DNA of 35,046 nucleotides from Comamonadaceae bacterium (GTDB taxonomy: Bacteria; Pseudomonadota; Gammaproteobacteria; Burkholderiales; Burkholderiaceae_C): the NCBI GenBank assembly GCA_009996515.1, contig JAACZV010000031.1:1-35046 (forward strand). Reading direction: 5' to 3'. The position numbers and the translations under genes were made by a program. The notes beneath the pieces were generated by a model, which searched no databases, was not told the DNA's origin, and saw only the letters and a program-made list of their open reading frames with translations. Positions 15,176 to 22,935 of the stretch are shown piece by piece (position 1 is the stretch's first letter; each line of letters opens with the position of its first letter).

Positions 15176-16813
15176 TCAGCCAACGATGCGGGTCGCCGAG
15201 GCGTTCAGCTTGGGCGGCTCCTCGAAGGTGTGGAAGGGTGCCGGCGACGGCACTTCCCACTCCAGGCCCTCGGCGCCTTCCCAGGGCTTCTGCACGGCCT
15301 TCTCGCCCTTGCCGCGCATCATGGGCACGACGACGAACAGGAAGAAGTAGACCTGCATCAGACCGAAACCGAAGGCGCCGATGGAAGCGATCTGGTTGAA
15401 GTCGGTGAACTGCATCGGGTAGTCGGCATAACGACGGGGCATGCCGGCCAGACCCAGGAAGTGCATCGGGAAGAACGTGATGTTGAAGAAGATCAGCGAG
15501 CCCCAGAAATGGATCTTGCCGCGTGTCTCCGAATACATCACGCCGGTCCACTTCGGCCCCCAGTAGTAGACGCCGGCGAACAGCGCGTACAGCGAGCCGG
15601 CCACCAGCACGTAGTGGAAGTGGGCCACGACGTAGTAGGTGTCCTGCACCTGGATGTCGATGGGCGCCACGGCCAGGATCAGGCCGGTGAAGCCGCCCAT
15701 GGTGAACACGAAGATGAAGCCCACCGCAAACAGCATGGGCGTCTCAAAGGTCATGGAGCCGCGCCACATCGTCGCCAGCCAGTTGAAGATCTTCACGCCC
15801 GTGGGCACGGCGATCAGCATGGTCGCGTACATGAAGAACAGCTGGCCCGTCACCGGCATGCCGGTGGCGAACATGTGGTGGGCCCAGACGATGAAGGACA
15901 GGATGGCAATCGACGCCGTCGCGTACACCATGGACGCGTAGCCGAACAGGCGCTTGCGGGCGAAGGCCGGCACGATCTGGCTGATGATGCCGAAGGCCGG
16001 CAAGATCATGATGTAGACCTCGGGGTGGCCGAAGAACCAGAAGATGTGCTGGTACATCACCGGGTCGCCGCCGCCCGCGGGATTGAAGAAGGCGGTGCCG
16101 AAGTGGCGGTCGGTCAGCGTCATCGTGATGGCGCCGGCCAGCACCGGCATCACGGCGATCAGCAGATAGGCCGTGATCAGCCAGGTCCAGGCGAACATCG
16201 GCATCTTCATCAGCGTCATGCCGGGGGCGCGCATGTTGAGGACGGTCACGATGATGTTGATCGAGCCCATGATGGACGAAGCACCCATGATGTGCATCGC
16301 GAAGATGCCGGCATCCATGGACGGGCCCATCTGCAGCGTCAGCGGCGCATACAGCGTCCAGCCCGCGGCGGGTGCGCCGCCGGGCATGAAGAAGCTGCCC
16401 ACCAGCAGGATGGCCGCCGGGATCAGCAGCCAGAAGCTGAAGTTGTTCATCCGCGCGAACGCCATGTCGCTGGCGCCGATCTGCAGCGGGATCATCCAGT
16501 TCGCGAAGCCGACGAAGGCCGGCATGATGGCGCCGAACACCATGATCAGACCGTGCATGGTCGTGAACTGGTTGAACAGCTCGGGATTGAAGAACTGCAG
16601 GCCCGGCTGGAACAGTTCGGCGCGTATGCACAGCGCCAGCACGCCGCCGATCATCAGCATCGCGAAGCTGAACAGCAGGTACAGCGTGCCGATGTCCTTG
16701 TGGTTGGTCGCGAAGACCCAGCGGCGCCAGCCGGTGGGGGCGTGGTGGTCGTCGTGGGCGTGGTCACCGGCATGGCCGCCGTGAACGCCGTGGGGGGGGA
16801 GCACTGCACTCAT
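15176..16813 (-). CDS. ctaD: Cytochrome c oxidase subunit I
   Basis: The catalytic subunit, 545 residues with twelve predicted helices, reducing oxygen to water and pumping protons. By alignment to known oxidases, heme a is held by His87 and His400, heme a3 by His398, and CuB by His263, His312 and His313. Tyr267 is positioned for the His-Tyr cross-link (GHPEVY). All ligands are present, so this is an active aa3-type enzyme. The first 25 residues are unusually His-rich (seven His between 8 and 24). A strong ribosome site (AGAGGAAA on the minus strand) precedes the ATG. It follows ctaC by 30 bases. Confidence 0.98.
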   Translation of the reverse strand: MSAVLPPHGVHGGHAGDHAHDDHHAPTGWRRWVFATNHKDIGTLYLLFSFAMLMIGGVLALCIRAELFQPGLQFFNPELFNQFTTMHGLIMVFGAIMPAFVGFANWMIPLQIGASDMAFARMNNFSFWLLIPAAILLVGSFFMPGGAPAAGWTLYAPLTLQMGPSMDAGIFAMHIMGASSIMGSINIIVTVLNMRAPGMTLMKMPMFAWTWLITAYLLIAVMPVLAGAITMTLTDRHFGTAFFNPAGGGDPVMYQHIFWFFGHPEVYIMILPAFGIISQIVPAFARKRLFGYASMVYATASIAILSFIVWAHHMFATGMPVTGQLFFMYATMLIAVPTGVKIFNWLATMWRGSMTFETPMLFAVGFIFVFTMGGFTGLILAVAPIDIQVQDTYYVVAHFHYVLVAGSLYALFAGVYYWGPKWTGVMYSETRGKIHFWGSLIFFNITFFPMHFLGLAGMPRRYADYPMQFTDFNQIASIGAFGFGLMQVYFFLFVVVPMMRGKGEKAVQKPWEGAEGLEWEVPSPAPFHTFEEPPKLNASATRIVG

Positions 16814-16843
16814 GGGATTTCCTCTGATTCGGCGTTCGGGCTG

Positions 16844-18028
16844 TTACTTGCGGGCGGCGACCACTTCGGCCGGCTGCACCGTCTGGCCCGTCTTGTTGGA
16901 CCAGCTGTTCTTCGTGTACGTGGCCACGGCGGCGATGTCGGTGTCGCTGAGCTGCTTCCAGGCCGGCATGCCCTTGTCCATGCGGCCGTTCAGGATGACC
17001 TGCACCTGCTCCAGATGGTTCTCGGCCAGCACGACGGGCGACTTGTCCAGCGCCTTGATGGGGCCGGCGCCGGCGCCGTCGGCCTTGTGGCAGACCGCGC
17101 AGTTGGCGGCGTAGACCTTCTCGCCGCGGGCGATCAGCGCGGCCTGCTCCCAGACCTTGTTCGGATCGTCGGCCTTGGCGGCGATCTCCTTGAGCTTGCC
17201 GTCCACCCACTTGCTGTAGTCCTCGGCGGACACCACCTTCACGTGGATGGGCATGTAGGCATGCTCCTTGCCGCACAGCTCGGCGCACTGGCCGTAGTAG
17301 TCACCCACCTTCTCGGCGCGGAACCAGGTGTCGCGCACGAAGCCGGGGATGGCGTCCTGCTTCACGCCGAAGGCCGGCACCATCCAGGAGTGGATGACAT
17401 CGTTGGCCGTCGTGATGATGCGGACCTTCTTGTCCACCGGCACCACCAGCGGGTTGTCGACCTTGAGCAGATAGTTGTCGACCTTCTCGGGGCGGCCGCT
17501 GTCGGAGGACTCGCGCTGCTCAGAATCCAGCGTGGCCAGGAAGGCGATGCCCTCGCCCTCGCCCTTCAGGTAGTCGTAGCCCCACTTCCACTGGTAGCCC
17601 GTGGCCTTGATGGTCAGGTCGGCGTTGGTGGTGTCCTTCATCGCGACGACCACCTTGGTGGCCGGCAGGGCCATGCCGATGACGATCAGGAAGGGCACCA
17701 CGGTCCAGGCGATCTCGACGGCCACGCTCTCGTGGAAGTTGGCCGCCACCGCACCCTTGGACTTGCGGTGCTTGAGGATGGAATAGAACATCACGCCGAA
17801 CACCGCCACGAAGATGACGAGGCAGATGATCAGCATGAAGTTGTGCAACCACATCTGGTCACGCGCGATGTTGGTCACCGGCTCGTGCAGATTGAGCTGA
17901 TTGACGCCGGGGCCGCCCTTGAGGTCGTTCACCGCGAGGGCCGGGCCCGCTGCCAGAGCCATCGTCGCCGCGGCCCAAAGGGCCCAAGCGCGTGAGGCGC
18001 TCTGCACTCGTGCGTTCATCATCGTCAT
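16844..18028 (-). CDS. ctaC: Cytochrome c oxidase subunit II with fused cytochrome c domain
   Basis: A 394-residue subunit II of the caa3 type. A signal peptide ends near AGPALA (residue 32). Two membrane helices follow (about 62-85 and 102-121), then the periplasmic cupredoxin domain. The CuA ligands are all visible: His213, Cys248, Cys252, His256 and Met259 (CAELCGKEHAYM). The C-terminal part (about 300-380) is a class I cytochrome c with the heme motif CAVCH (Cys310, Cys313, His314) and candidate distal Met350 or Met354. The fused heme domain lets soluble cytochrome c or a carrier donate electrons directly. I place the start at the ATG at 18028; in-frame Met codons at 18022 and 18019 are alternatives. 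It is first in the oxidase operon. Confidence 0.95.
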   Translation of the reverse strand: MTMMNARVQSASRAWALWAAATMALAAGPALAVNDLKGGPGVNQLNLHEPVTNIARDQMWLHNFMLIICLVIFVAVFGVMFYSILKHRKSKGAVAANFHESVAVEIAWTVVPFLIVIGMALPATKVVVAMKDTTNADLTIKATGYQWKWGYDYLKGEGEGIAFLATLDSEQRESSDSGRPEKVDNYLLKVDNPLVVPVDKKVRIITTANDVIHSWMVPAFGVKQDAIPGFVRDTWFRAEKVGDYYGQCAELCGKEHAYMPIHVKVVSAEDYSKWVDGKLKEIAAKADDPNKVWEQAALIARGEKVYAANCAVCHKADGAGAGPIKALDKSPVVLAENHLEQVQVILNGRMDKGMPAWKQLSDTDIAAVATYTKNSWSNKTGQTVQPAEVVAARK

Positions 18029-18213
18029 GGTTGTCACTTGGTTCTTTGAAGAGCGGTGCCTGCTTGTCCGGCCATATAACCGGTTTGCCACGCAAGTTCC
18101 GTGGAGCCGACCGGGTTTTGCACCCGTTCATTGATGCGGCGCAAGAGTTTAGCCCAGGCACATCCCGCCCCAGGGCCGCCGCAGCCCCGGGGAATCACCC
18201 ACATGGCCGACTC
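18029..18213 (-). other. Upstream region of the oxidase operon
   Basis: 185 bases between ctaC and the BioC-like gene, both on the minus strand. It should hold the oxidase operon promoter and the end of the bioC transcript. I see no intrinsic terminator and no convincing -35/-10 pair. The most AT-rich stretch is TTATAT, read on the minus strand, within 18072-18082. A CCCCGGGG palindrome lies near 18187 with no T-run. Confidence 0.4.
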
Positions 18214-19137
18214 TCAGCCCGTTCCGCGGCCCTGGCGCAGCGAGGCGCGCATGGCATCGACGGACACATGGGTCTCGGCCGCGACGCTCAGCCGCGGCGC
18301 CGCCTTGAAGGCGTGGCCGAACACCAGTTCCAGCGTCAGCACCAGCCGCCCGTCGGCATCGCGCAGCGTGTCCAGTTCCGCCAGCAGCCGCTGTCGCCAG
18401 CCCCGGCCACGCAGCCCCGCGAAGCGCGTCGGCGCCAGATTGCCGCCCAGCGCACGCAGGTCCGCCAGCAGGCTCTCGGGGCTGCCCCAGGTGAGTCGCA
18501 GGCGCTGCTGGTCCATGACGGGGTCGGCGAATCCGGCCTTCAGCACCAGGTCGCCGATGTCGTGCATGTCCCACCAGTCCGGTGCCGGCCGGCCCCAGCC
18601 GTTGCGGGCGTACAGCGGGCGCAGCTCGATGAAGCTGTCCGGCCCCAGGCAGGAGAACATGACGAAGCCGCCCACCGCGATGCTGGCCTGCCAGGCCTGA
18701 AGCAGCGCGGGCAGGTCGGCGCAGGCATGCAGCGCCATGTTGGACCACAGCAGGTCCACCTCGGGCCGGGCGGGCAGCGCCTCGACCCGGCCGACGGAGG
18801 CGCCGCGCAGCTTGCGCCACCAGTTCAGCGCACGATCCTGGGCAGCACGCGCAGCCAGTTCAGCGTCCGCCTCGTGCCACAGCATCTCGGCCGCGGGATA
18901 GGCCAGCCGCAGCAATTCCTGGCTGGCGCCCAGCGCGGGCGAGGCGTCCAGCACGCGGGCCGGCTGCAGCTTGATGTAGGCCAGGCGCTCGGCCATGCGG
19001 CCCGCCACCTCGGCATGCAGCCAGGGCGGCTGCCCCGCCCCGGCGAGGCGCCGTGCCTGGTGGCGCGACGCGGTCGCATCCAGATCCTGGGGCCGCGGCC
19101 CCTTGTTTGAAGTAGGGGCTGCTGCCGTCTCGCTCAT
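18214..19137 (-). CDS. bioC: BioC-like malonyl-ACP methyltransferase (SAM-dependent family)
   Basis: A 307-residue protein resembling the BioC-like methyltransferases that lie beside comF in Burkholderiales. BioC methylates malonyl-ACP to start biotin synthesis. Support comes from overall layout: an N-terminal helix region, a Rossmann-like core around VLDASPALGAS (about residues 62-72), VDLLWSNMALH at the usual motif-II/III position, and the GGFVMFSCLGPDSFIEL segment, which strongly resembles BioC. Oddly, SAM motif I lacks the normal glycine-rich loop, so cofactor binding may be altered. No other biotin gene is adjacent. The assignment of activity is uncertain; a diverged methyltransferase is possible. 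It is divergent from comF with only 23 bases between their start codons. Confidence 0.65.
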   Translation of the reverse strand: MSETAAAPTSNKGPRPQDLDATASRHQARRLAGAGQPPWLHAEVAGRMAERLAYIKLQPARVLDASPALGASQELLRLAYPAAEMLWHEADAELAARAAQDRALNWWRKLRGASVGRVEALPARPEVDLLWSNMALHACADLPALLQAWQASIAVGGFVMFSCLGPDSFIELRPLYARNGWGRPAPDWWDMHDIGDLVLKAGFADPVMDQQRLRLTWGSPESLLADLRALGGNLAPTRFAGLRGRGWRQRLLAELDTLRDADGRLVLTLELVFGHAFKAAPRLSVAAETHVSVDAMRASLRQGRGTG

Positions 19138-19146
19138 GGGCCGGTC

Positions 19147-19154
19147 AGTATATT
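19147..19154. promoter_or_regulatory. Overlapping -10-like hexamers between bioC-like gene and comF
   Basis: In the 23-base gap, TATATT on the plus strand (19149-19154) ends 7 bases before the comF ATG. TATACT on the minus strand (19152-19147) ends 10 bases before the methyltransferase ATG. The hexamers overlap, so one AT-rich core could serve both directions, with nearly leaderless transcripts. No clear -35 is visible on either side. Confidence 0.35.
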
Positions 19155-19160
19155 GAGCCG

Positions 19161-19916
19161 ATGCCAGCGCGCCCTCTGCCCGCGCCCAAGCCCGCACTGA
19201 CCGGGCTGGTGTTGCTGCGCTGCGCCGGCCAATGCGCCGTCTGCCGCAGCTGGAGCCACCAGACCATCTGCGCGAGCTGCCTCGCCCTGTATGCCCGCCC
19301 GCAGCCGCGCTGCTGGACCTGCGCGGCCCGCCTGCCCGTCGAGCTCATCGGCCGGCCGCGGCCGCAGTGCGGGCGCTGCCTGCGCGAGCCGCCGCCGCTG
19401 GACCGCGCCATCGCCGCGCTGGACTACCGCTTCCCCTGGGACGGGCTGCTGCAGCGCTACAAATACCACCAGGCGCTGGACCTGCGCGAGAGCCTGCTGG
19501 AGCGGCTGAACACGGCGCTGACCGCGGCCGACGTCGACGCGCCGGACTGGCTGCTGCCCGTGCCGGTGTCGGCCCAGCGGCTGCGCGAGCGCGGCTACAA
19601 CCAGGCCCACGAGCTGGCCCGCGCGCTGGCGCGGCGACGCGGCCTGCGCTGCGAGCCCGAGCTGCTGCTGCGCCTGCGGCACAACCCGCCCCAGGCCGGC
19701 CTCAAGCGCGAGGAGCGTGCGGCCAATGTACGCGGCATCTTCGCCGTCGAGCCGCTGCAGGCCGCCCGCCTGCGCGGCAGCAGCGTCGCGCTGCTGGACG
19801 ACGTCATGACCAGCGGTGCCACGCTGTTCGAGCTGGCCGGCATGCTGCTCAACACCGGCGTGATGAGCGTGCAGGCCTGGGTCATCGCGCGCACGCCGGA
19901 GCCCGGGGATGAATGA
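19161..19916 (+). CDS. comF: ComF family phosphoribosyltransferase-like protein
   Basis: A 251-residue ComF/GntX-type protein. Near the N-terminus are four Cys pairs likely to form zinc sites (Cys25/28, 37/40, 51/54, 70/73). The C-terminal half is a type I phosphoribosyltransferase fold with the PRPP loop VALLDDVMTSGATLFEL and the conserved LLPVPVSAQRLRERGYNQA region. ComF is needed for DNA uptake during natural transformation in several bacteria; the biochemical activity is poorly defined. The ATG at 19161 lacks a Shine-Dalgarno. trmL follows after 50 bases. Confidence 0.92.
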   Translation: MPARPLPAPKPALTGLVLLRCAGQCAVCRSWSHQTICASCLALYARPQPRCWTCAARLPVELIGRPRPQCGRCLREPPPLDRAIAALDYRFPWDGLLQRYKYHQALDLRESLLERLNTALTAADVDAPDWLLPVPVSAQRLRERGYNQAHELARALARRRGLRCEPELLLRLRHNPPQAGLKREERAANVRGIFAVEPLQAARLRGSSVALLDDVMTSGATLFELAGMLLNTGVMSVQAWVIARTPEPGDE

Positions 19917-19953
19917 GGCCTCTCGTCCAGGCCCGCGCCGCTGAACGCGGCGG

Positions 19954-19959
19954 GATACT
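19954..19959 (+). promoter_or_regulatory. Possible -10 hexamer before trmL
   Basis: GATACT ends 8 bases before the trmL ATG, with no Shine-Dalgarno visible. This fits the same near-leaderless pattern as comF and phrB, but the hexamer is only a 4/6 match and has no clear -35. Confidence 0.25.
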
Positions 19960-19966
19960 CCCGCCC

Positions 19967-20437
19967 ATGTTCCATATCGTCCTCGTCCAGCCGGAGATCC
20001 CGCCCAATACCGGCAACGTGATCCGGCTGGCGGCCAACACCGGCTGCAGCCTGCACCTCATCGAGCCGCTGGGCTTTTCCATGGAAGACCGGCTGCTGCA
20101 GCGCGCCGGGCTGGACTATCACGAGTACGCCCGCGTGCAGCGCCATGCCGACTGGGCCACCTTCCTCGCCGCCGAATCCCCCGACCCGGCGCGCCTGTTT
20201 GCGTTCACGACGCGCGGCAGCCGGCCGTTCGGCGAGGTGGCCTGGCAGCCGGGCGACTGGCTGGTGTTCGGCAGCGAGACGGCGGGCCTGGCGCCGGCGC
20301 TGCGCGAAGGTTTCCCGGCCGAGCAGCGCGTGCGCCTGCCCATGCGCGCGGGCCAGCGCAGCCTCAACCTGAGCAACAGCGTCGCGGTGGCCGTGTTCGA
20401 GGCCTGGCGGCAGAACGGCTACGCCGGCGGCGCCTGA
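19967..20437 (+). CDS. trmL: tRNA (cytidine/uridine-34 2'-O)-methyltransferase TrmL
   Basis: A minimal SPOUT methyltransferase of 156 residues, the normal TrmL size, that methylates the wobble ribose of leucine tRNAs. The start FHIVLVQPEIPPNTGNVIRL is characteristic (quoted here as FHIVLVQPEIPPNTG then NVIRL). The knot region carries VFGSETAGL and the final LNLSNSVAVAVFEAW motif, which bind the methyl donor. I use the ATG at 19967; an in-frame upstream extension of 18 residues has no family resemblance. It is convergent with gpsA, leaving 57 bases that contain a GC-rich hairpin (20459-20485) without a T-run. Confidence 0.95.
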   Translation: MFHIVLVQPEIPPNTGNVIRLAANTGCSLHLIEPLGFSMEDRLLQRAGLDYHEYARVQRHADWATFLAAESPDPARLFAFTTRGSRPFGEVAWQPGDWLVFGSETAGLAPALREGFPAEQRVRLPMRAGQRSLNLSNSVAVAVFEAWRQNGYAGGA

Positions 20438-20458
20438 GGGGCCGCCCTCTCGCTCAAG

Positions 20459-20485
20459 GCGCCGCCTGCCCACGGGCGACGGCGC
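20459..20485. terminator. GC hairpin between convergent trmL and gpsA, possible terminator
   Basis: GCGCCG pairs with CGGCGC around an inner GCCC/GGGC stem. No T-run follows on either strand, so this is at best a weak or rho-assisted stop. Confidence 0.25.
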
Positions 20486-20494
20486 AGCCCCGCC

Positions 20495-21502
20495 CTACTC
20501 CGCTTTCGCGTCCCGGCTCATCAGCCACTCGACCGCCTCGCCCACGCGCAGCCGCCCCTCCAGCAAGGCCACCATGGCCTCGGTGATGGGCATGTCCACG
20601 CCCAGCTCGCGCGCGCGCGCCAGCACCGTCGGCGCGCTGTAGACGCCTTCGGCCACATGGCCCAGCTGCCGCAGGATCTGCGGCAGGGCCAGGCCTTGCG
20701 CCAGCAGCAGCCCGACGCGGCGGTTGCGCGACAGGTCGCCGGTGGCCGTCAGCACCAGGTCGCCCAGGCCCGACAGGCCCATGAAGGTCTCGGCCCGCGC
20801 CCCCAGCGCCTGGCCCAGGCGCAGCATCTCGGCCAGGCCGCGCGTGATGAGGGCGGCGCGCGCGTTCAGGCCCGGGGCGTCCGGCGCGGCGCCCGAGAGG
20901 CCGTCGCAGACGCCCACCGCAATGGCCATGACGTTCTTGACCGCACCGCCCACCTCCACGCCGGCGGGATCGGTGGAGGTGTAGACGCGCAGCCGCTCGC
21001 CATGGAAGGCGTCGACGGCGGCCTGGGCCAGGGCCGCATCCTCGCTGGCCGCGACCAGCGCCGTGGGCCGGCCGGCGGCCACCTCCTGCGCGAAGCTGGG
21101 GCCCGACAGCACGCCCACGCGCATGGCCGGCTGCAGCTCGCGCGCGATCTCGTGGCCCAGCCGCCGCGTGCCGGCCTCGAAGCCCTTGCACAGCCACAGC
21201 ACGCGCTGCGTGGACGGCAGCGCGGCCAGCGTCTCGCGCAGGCCGGACATGGGCGTGGCGATGATGGTCAGCCCCTGGGCCGCATGGGCGACAGCGGCGT
21301 CGCGGTCGGCGCTCAAGCCCAGCGCGGCCGGCAGCTCGCTGTCGGGCAGGTAGGCCAGGTTGCGGCGGCCCGCACGCATCTGCTCGATGGCGGCGCCGTC
21401 GCGCCCCCACAGCATCACCTCATGGCCGGCGTTGGCCGCCTGTATCGCCAGGGCCGTGCCCCAGGCACCGGCGCCCAGCACGCTGATTCTCATGGTCGTC
21501 AT
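20495..21502 (-). CDS. gpsA: Glycerol-3-phosphate dehydrogenase (NAD(P)+)
   Basis: A 335-residue cytoplasmic enzyme making sn-glycerol-3-phosphate from dihydroxyacetone phosphate for phospholipid synthesis. The nucleotide-binding loop [10 protein letters not shown] lies at residues 10-19 and the [11 protein letters not shown] segment near 133. The catalytic Lys lies in [13 protein letters not shown], and [14 protein letters not shown] follows in the C-terminal domain. An ATG at 21493 (MRISV) is an equally good start, since neither has a clear ribosome site. It is downstream of secB on the same strand, a pairing common in Proteobacteria, although a hairpin separates the two here. Confidence 0.97.
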   Translation of the reverse strand: MTTMRISVLGAGAWGTALAIQAANAGHEVMLWGRDGAAIEQMRAGRRNLAYLPDSELPAALGLSADRDAAVAHAAQGLTIIATPMSGLRETLAALPSTQRVLWLCKGFEAGTRRLGHEIARELQPAMRVGVLSGPSFAQEVAAGRPTALVAASEDAALAQAAVDAFHGERLRVYTSTDPAGVEVGGAVKNVMAIAVGVCDGLSGAAPDAPGLNARAALITRGLAEMLRLGQALGARAETFMGLSGLGDLVLTATGDLSRNRRVGLLLAQGLALPQILRQLGHVAEGVYSAPTVLARARELGVDMPITEAMVALLEGRLRVGEAVEWLMSRDAKAE

Positions 21503-21527
21503 GCGCGCAAGTGTCGTCCAACAAGTG

Positions 21528-21551
21528 AAACGCCCCGCACGGGGCGGGGCG
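21528..21551 (-). terminator. Possible weak terminator after secB
   Basis: Perfect 8-base stem CGCCCCGC / GCGGGGCG (21531-21538, 21544-21551) with a 5-base loop. On the minus strand it is followed by only three T residues. It may attenuate rather than fully stop transcription from secB into gpsA. Confidence 0.45.
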
Positions 21552-21571
21552 TCGTCAGGAGCGAACCGAGT

Positions 21572-22045
21572 TCAGTTGACCGCCTGGCCGCCCTGGGCGG
21601 CACGCTGCGCCTGCTGGGCCTCGAACATGGCCTGGAAGTTCACTTCCGTCAGCAGCACGGGCGGGAAGCCGGCGCGGGTGCAGACGTCGGACACGATGGC
21701 GCGCAGATAGGGGTAGACCATCTGCGGGCAGACGATGCCCAGGATGCCCTCGAGCTGGTCCTGCGGCACGTTGCGGATCTCGAAGATGCCGGCCTGCTTG
21801 GCCTCCACCAGGAACAGCGTCTTCTCGCCGACCTTGGTGTTGACGGTGGCCGTCACGCAGACCTCGAAGATGCCGTCGGTGACGTTCTCGGCCGACAGCG
21901 TCAGGTTGATGTCGACCTGGGGCTGCTGCTGCTCCAGCAGGATGTGGGGCGCGTTGGGCTGCTCCAGCGACAGATCCTTCAGGTACATGCGCTGGATCTG
22001 GAACACGGGGGTGCCCTCGGGGGCAGCTTGGATCTCGTCGGCCAT
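21572..22045 (-). CDS. secB: Protein-export chaperone SecB
   Basis: A tetrameric cytosolic chaperone of 157 residues, the usual size, which keeps preproteins unfolded and passes them to SecA. The sequence matches SecB throughout: [20 protein letters not shown] near the N-terminus (first 20 residues of that stretch), [16 protein letters not shown], and the strongly conserved [32 protein letters not shown] run. It starts 117 bases after grxC across a terminator, so it probably has its own promoter. In many Proteobacteria the order is rhodanese-grxC-secB-gpsA, exactly as seen here. Confidence 0.97.
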   Translation of the reverse strand: MADEIQAAPEGTPVFQIQRMYLKDLSLEQPNAPHILLEQQQPQVDINLTLSAENVTDGIFEVCVTATVNTKVGEKTLFLVEAKQAGIFEIRNVPQDQLEGILGIVCPQMVYPYLRAIVSDVCTRAGFPPVLLTEVNFQAMFEAQQAQRAAQGGQAVN

Positions 22046-22072
22046 GGGAGTCTTTCTAGCGGAGCGTCAAAC

Positions 22073-22100
22073 AAAAGCCCGCAGACGGCATGCTGCGGGC
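22073..22100 (-). terminator. Rho-independent terminator of the rhodanese-grxC transcript
   Basis: Read on the minus strand: stem GCCCGCAG / CTGCGGGC (22100-22093, 22084-22077), 8-base loop, then TTTTGTTT. It lies 63 bases after the grxC stop. Confidence 0.82.
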
Positions 22101-22136
22101 GGTAGCTGGATTATGGGCGAGGCCCCGTCGCGGGCC

Positions 22137-22156
22137 GCCCGGGGGCTTGCCCGGGC
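22137..22156. repeat. GC-rich hairpin just after grxC
   Basis: Perfect 7-base inverted repeat GCCCGGG / CCCGGGC with a 6-base loop, starting 6 bases beyond the grxC stop on the minus strand. There is no T-run on that strand. It forms the first of two tandem hairpins, the second being the terminator at 22073-22100, and may protect the 3' end of the mRNA. Confidence 0.45.
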
Positions 22157-22162
22157 TTGAAA

Positions 22163-22423
22163 TCAGGCCGCCTGGAGCAGGGGCATCAGTCCGCCCTTCT
22201 GATCGAGGGCGATGAGGTCGTCGCAGCCCCCCACATGGGTGTCGCCGATGAAGATCTGCGGCACCGTGCGGCGGCCGGTCTTGTCCATCATGGCCTGGCG
22301 CTCGGCCGGATTCAGGTCGACGCGGACCTCGTCGATCTGCTCCACGCCGCGCGATTTGAGCAACATCTTGGCGCGCACGCAGAACGGGCAGACCAGGGTC
22401 GTGTACATCTTGACGGGCACCAT
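22163..22423 (-). CDS. grxC: Glutaredoxin 3
   Basis: An 86-residue glutaredoxin, the standard length for GrxC, which reduces disulfides and glutathione mixed disulfides in the cytoplasm. The active site is CPFC (Cys12, Cys15). TVPQIFIGDTHVGGCDDL gives the cis-Pro and the glutathione-binding GG-x-DD region. The ATG at 22423 is favoured by a strong ribosome site (AGGAGGGAG on the minus strand); a 15-residue upstream extension lacks family resemblance. It follows the rhodanese gene by 13 bases. Confidence 0.96.
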   Translation of the reverse strand: MVPVKMYTTLVCPFCVRAKMLLKSRGVEQIDEVRVDLNPAERQAMMDKTGRRTVPQIFIGDTHVGGCDDLIALDQKGGLMPLLQAA

Positions 22424-22436
22424 GGCCACTCCCTCC

Positions 22437-22847
22437 TCAGGCAGACTTCTCGACCGGCAGATTGGCATCGCGCCAGGCCTTCAGGCCGCCCGCCAGCACG
22501 CGGGCCTTCTCATAGCCCAGCTTGCGCAGCATGCCAGCGGCGCGGCCGGCGCGTGCGCCGGTCGGACACAGCAGCACCAGCGGCAGGGCCTTGTTGCTGG
22601 GCAGTTGCTTGTGGCCCTCGATCTGGCCAAAGGGGATGTTGCGCGCGCCGACGGCATGGATCTTGGCGAACTCCTCGGGCTCGCTGACGTCGATCAGCAC
22701 GCCCTTGTCGCGATTGATCAGCTGCACCGCCTCGGCGGGGCTGAGGGCGGCGCCCTGTGAGCCCGACACCAGCATGGGCCAGAGCAGCATGCCGCCGGAC
22801 ACGATGGCGGCGACGAGCAAAAACCAGTTCTCGATCAGGAAGTTCAA
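22437..22847 (-). CDS. Membrane-anchored rhodanese-like protein, TTG start
   Basis: A 136-residue protein with one N-terminal membrane helix (about residues 7-26, ending MLLWPML) and a single rhodanese domain. The active-site Cys is 94 in [12 protein letters not shown], and the substrate-loop context [27 protein letters not shown] pattern is clear ([10 protein letters not shown], then GARNIPF). This is the YibN type that usually precedes grxC and secB; sulfur-transfer activity is likely but its partner is unknown. The start must be TTG at 22847 if the whole helix is included; the next in-frame Met is residue 20, inside the helix. It is divergent from gpmA across an 88-base gap containing a long palindrome. 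Confidence 0.9.
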   Translation of the reverse strand: MNFLIENWFLLVAAIVSGGMLLWPMLVSGSQGAALSPAEAVQLINRDKGVLIDVSEPEEFAKIHAVGARNIPFGQIEGHKQLPSNKALPLVLLCPTGARAGRAAGMLRKLGYEKARVLAGGLKAWRDANLPVEKSA

Positions 22848-22870
22848 GCAAGCATCCCGTGTAATTCAAC

Positions 22871-22911
22871 GAAGCCGGTCATTATCGCCGGGTCGGATAA
22901 TCCCCGGCTTC
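22871..22911. promoter_or_regulatory. 41-base interrupted palindrome with divergent GATAAT boxes, rhodanese/gpmA
   Basis: Left arm GAAGCCGGTCATTATC (22871-22886) and right arm GATAATCCCCGGCTTC (22896-22911) are reverse complements at 14 of 16 positions, with a 9-base spacer. The inner ends are GATAAT on each strand, good -10 candidates pointing outward to gpmA (plus) and to the rhodanese-grxC operon (minus). The centre lies 45 bases from the gpmA ATG and 44 from the TTG of the rhodanese. It may be a paired promoter, an operator for a dimeric regulator, or both. Confidence 0.6.
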
Positions 22912-22935
22912 CCACCCTCTGTGCGCCTCTTGCCC

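Noticed and set aside
15074-17995. A 973-codon plus-strand open frame opposite ctaD and ctaC
   Set aside because: It is antisense to two oxidase subunits with every catalytic residue in place. The translation is low-complexity His/Gln/Asp-rich.
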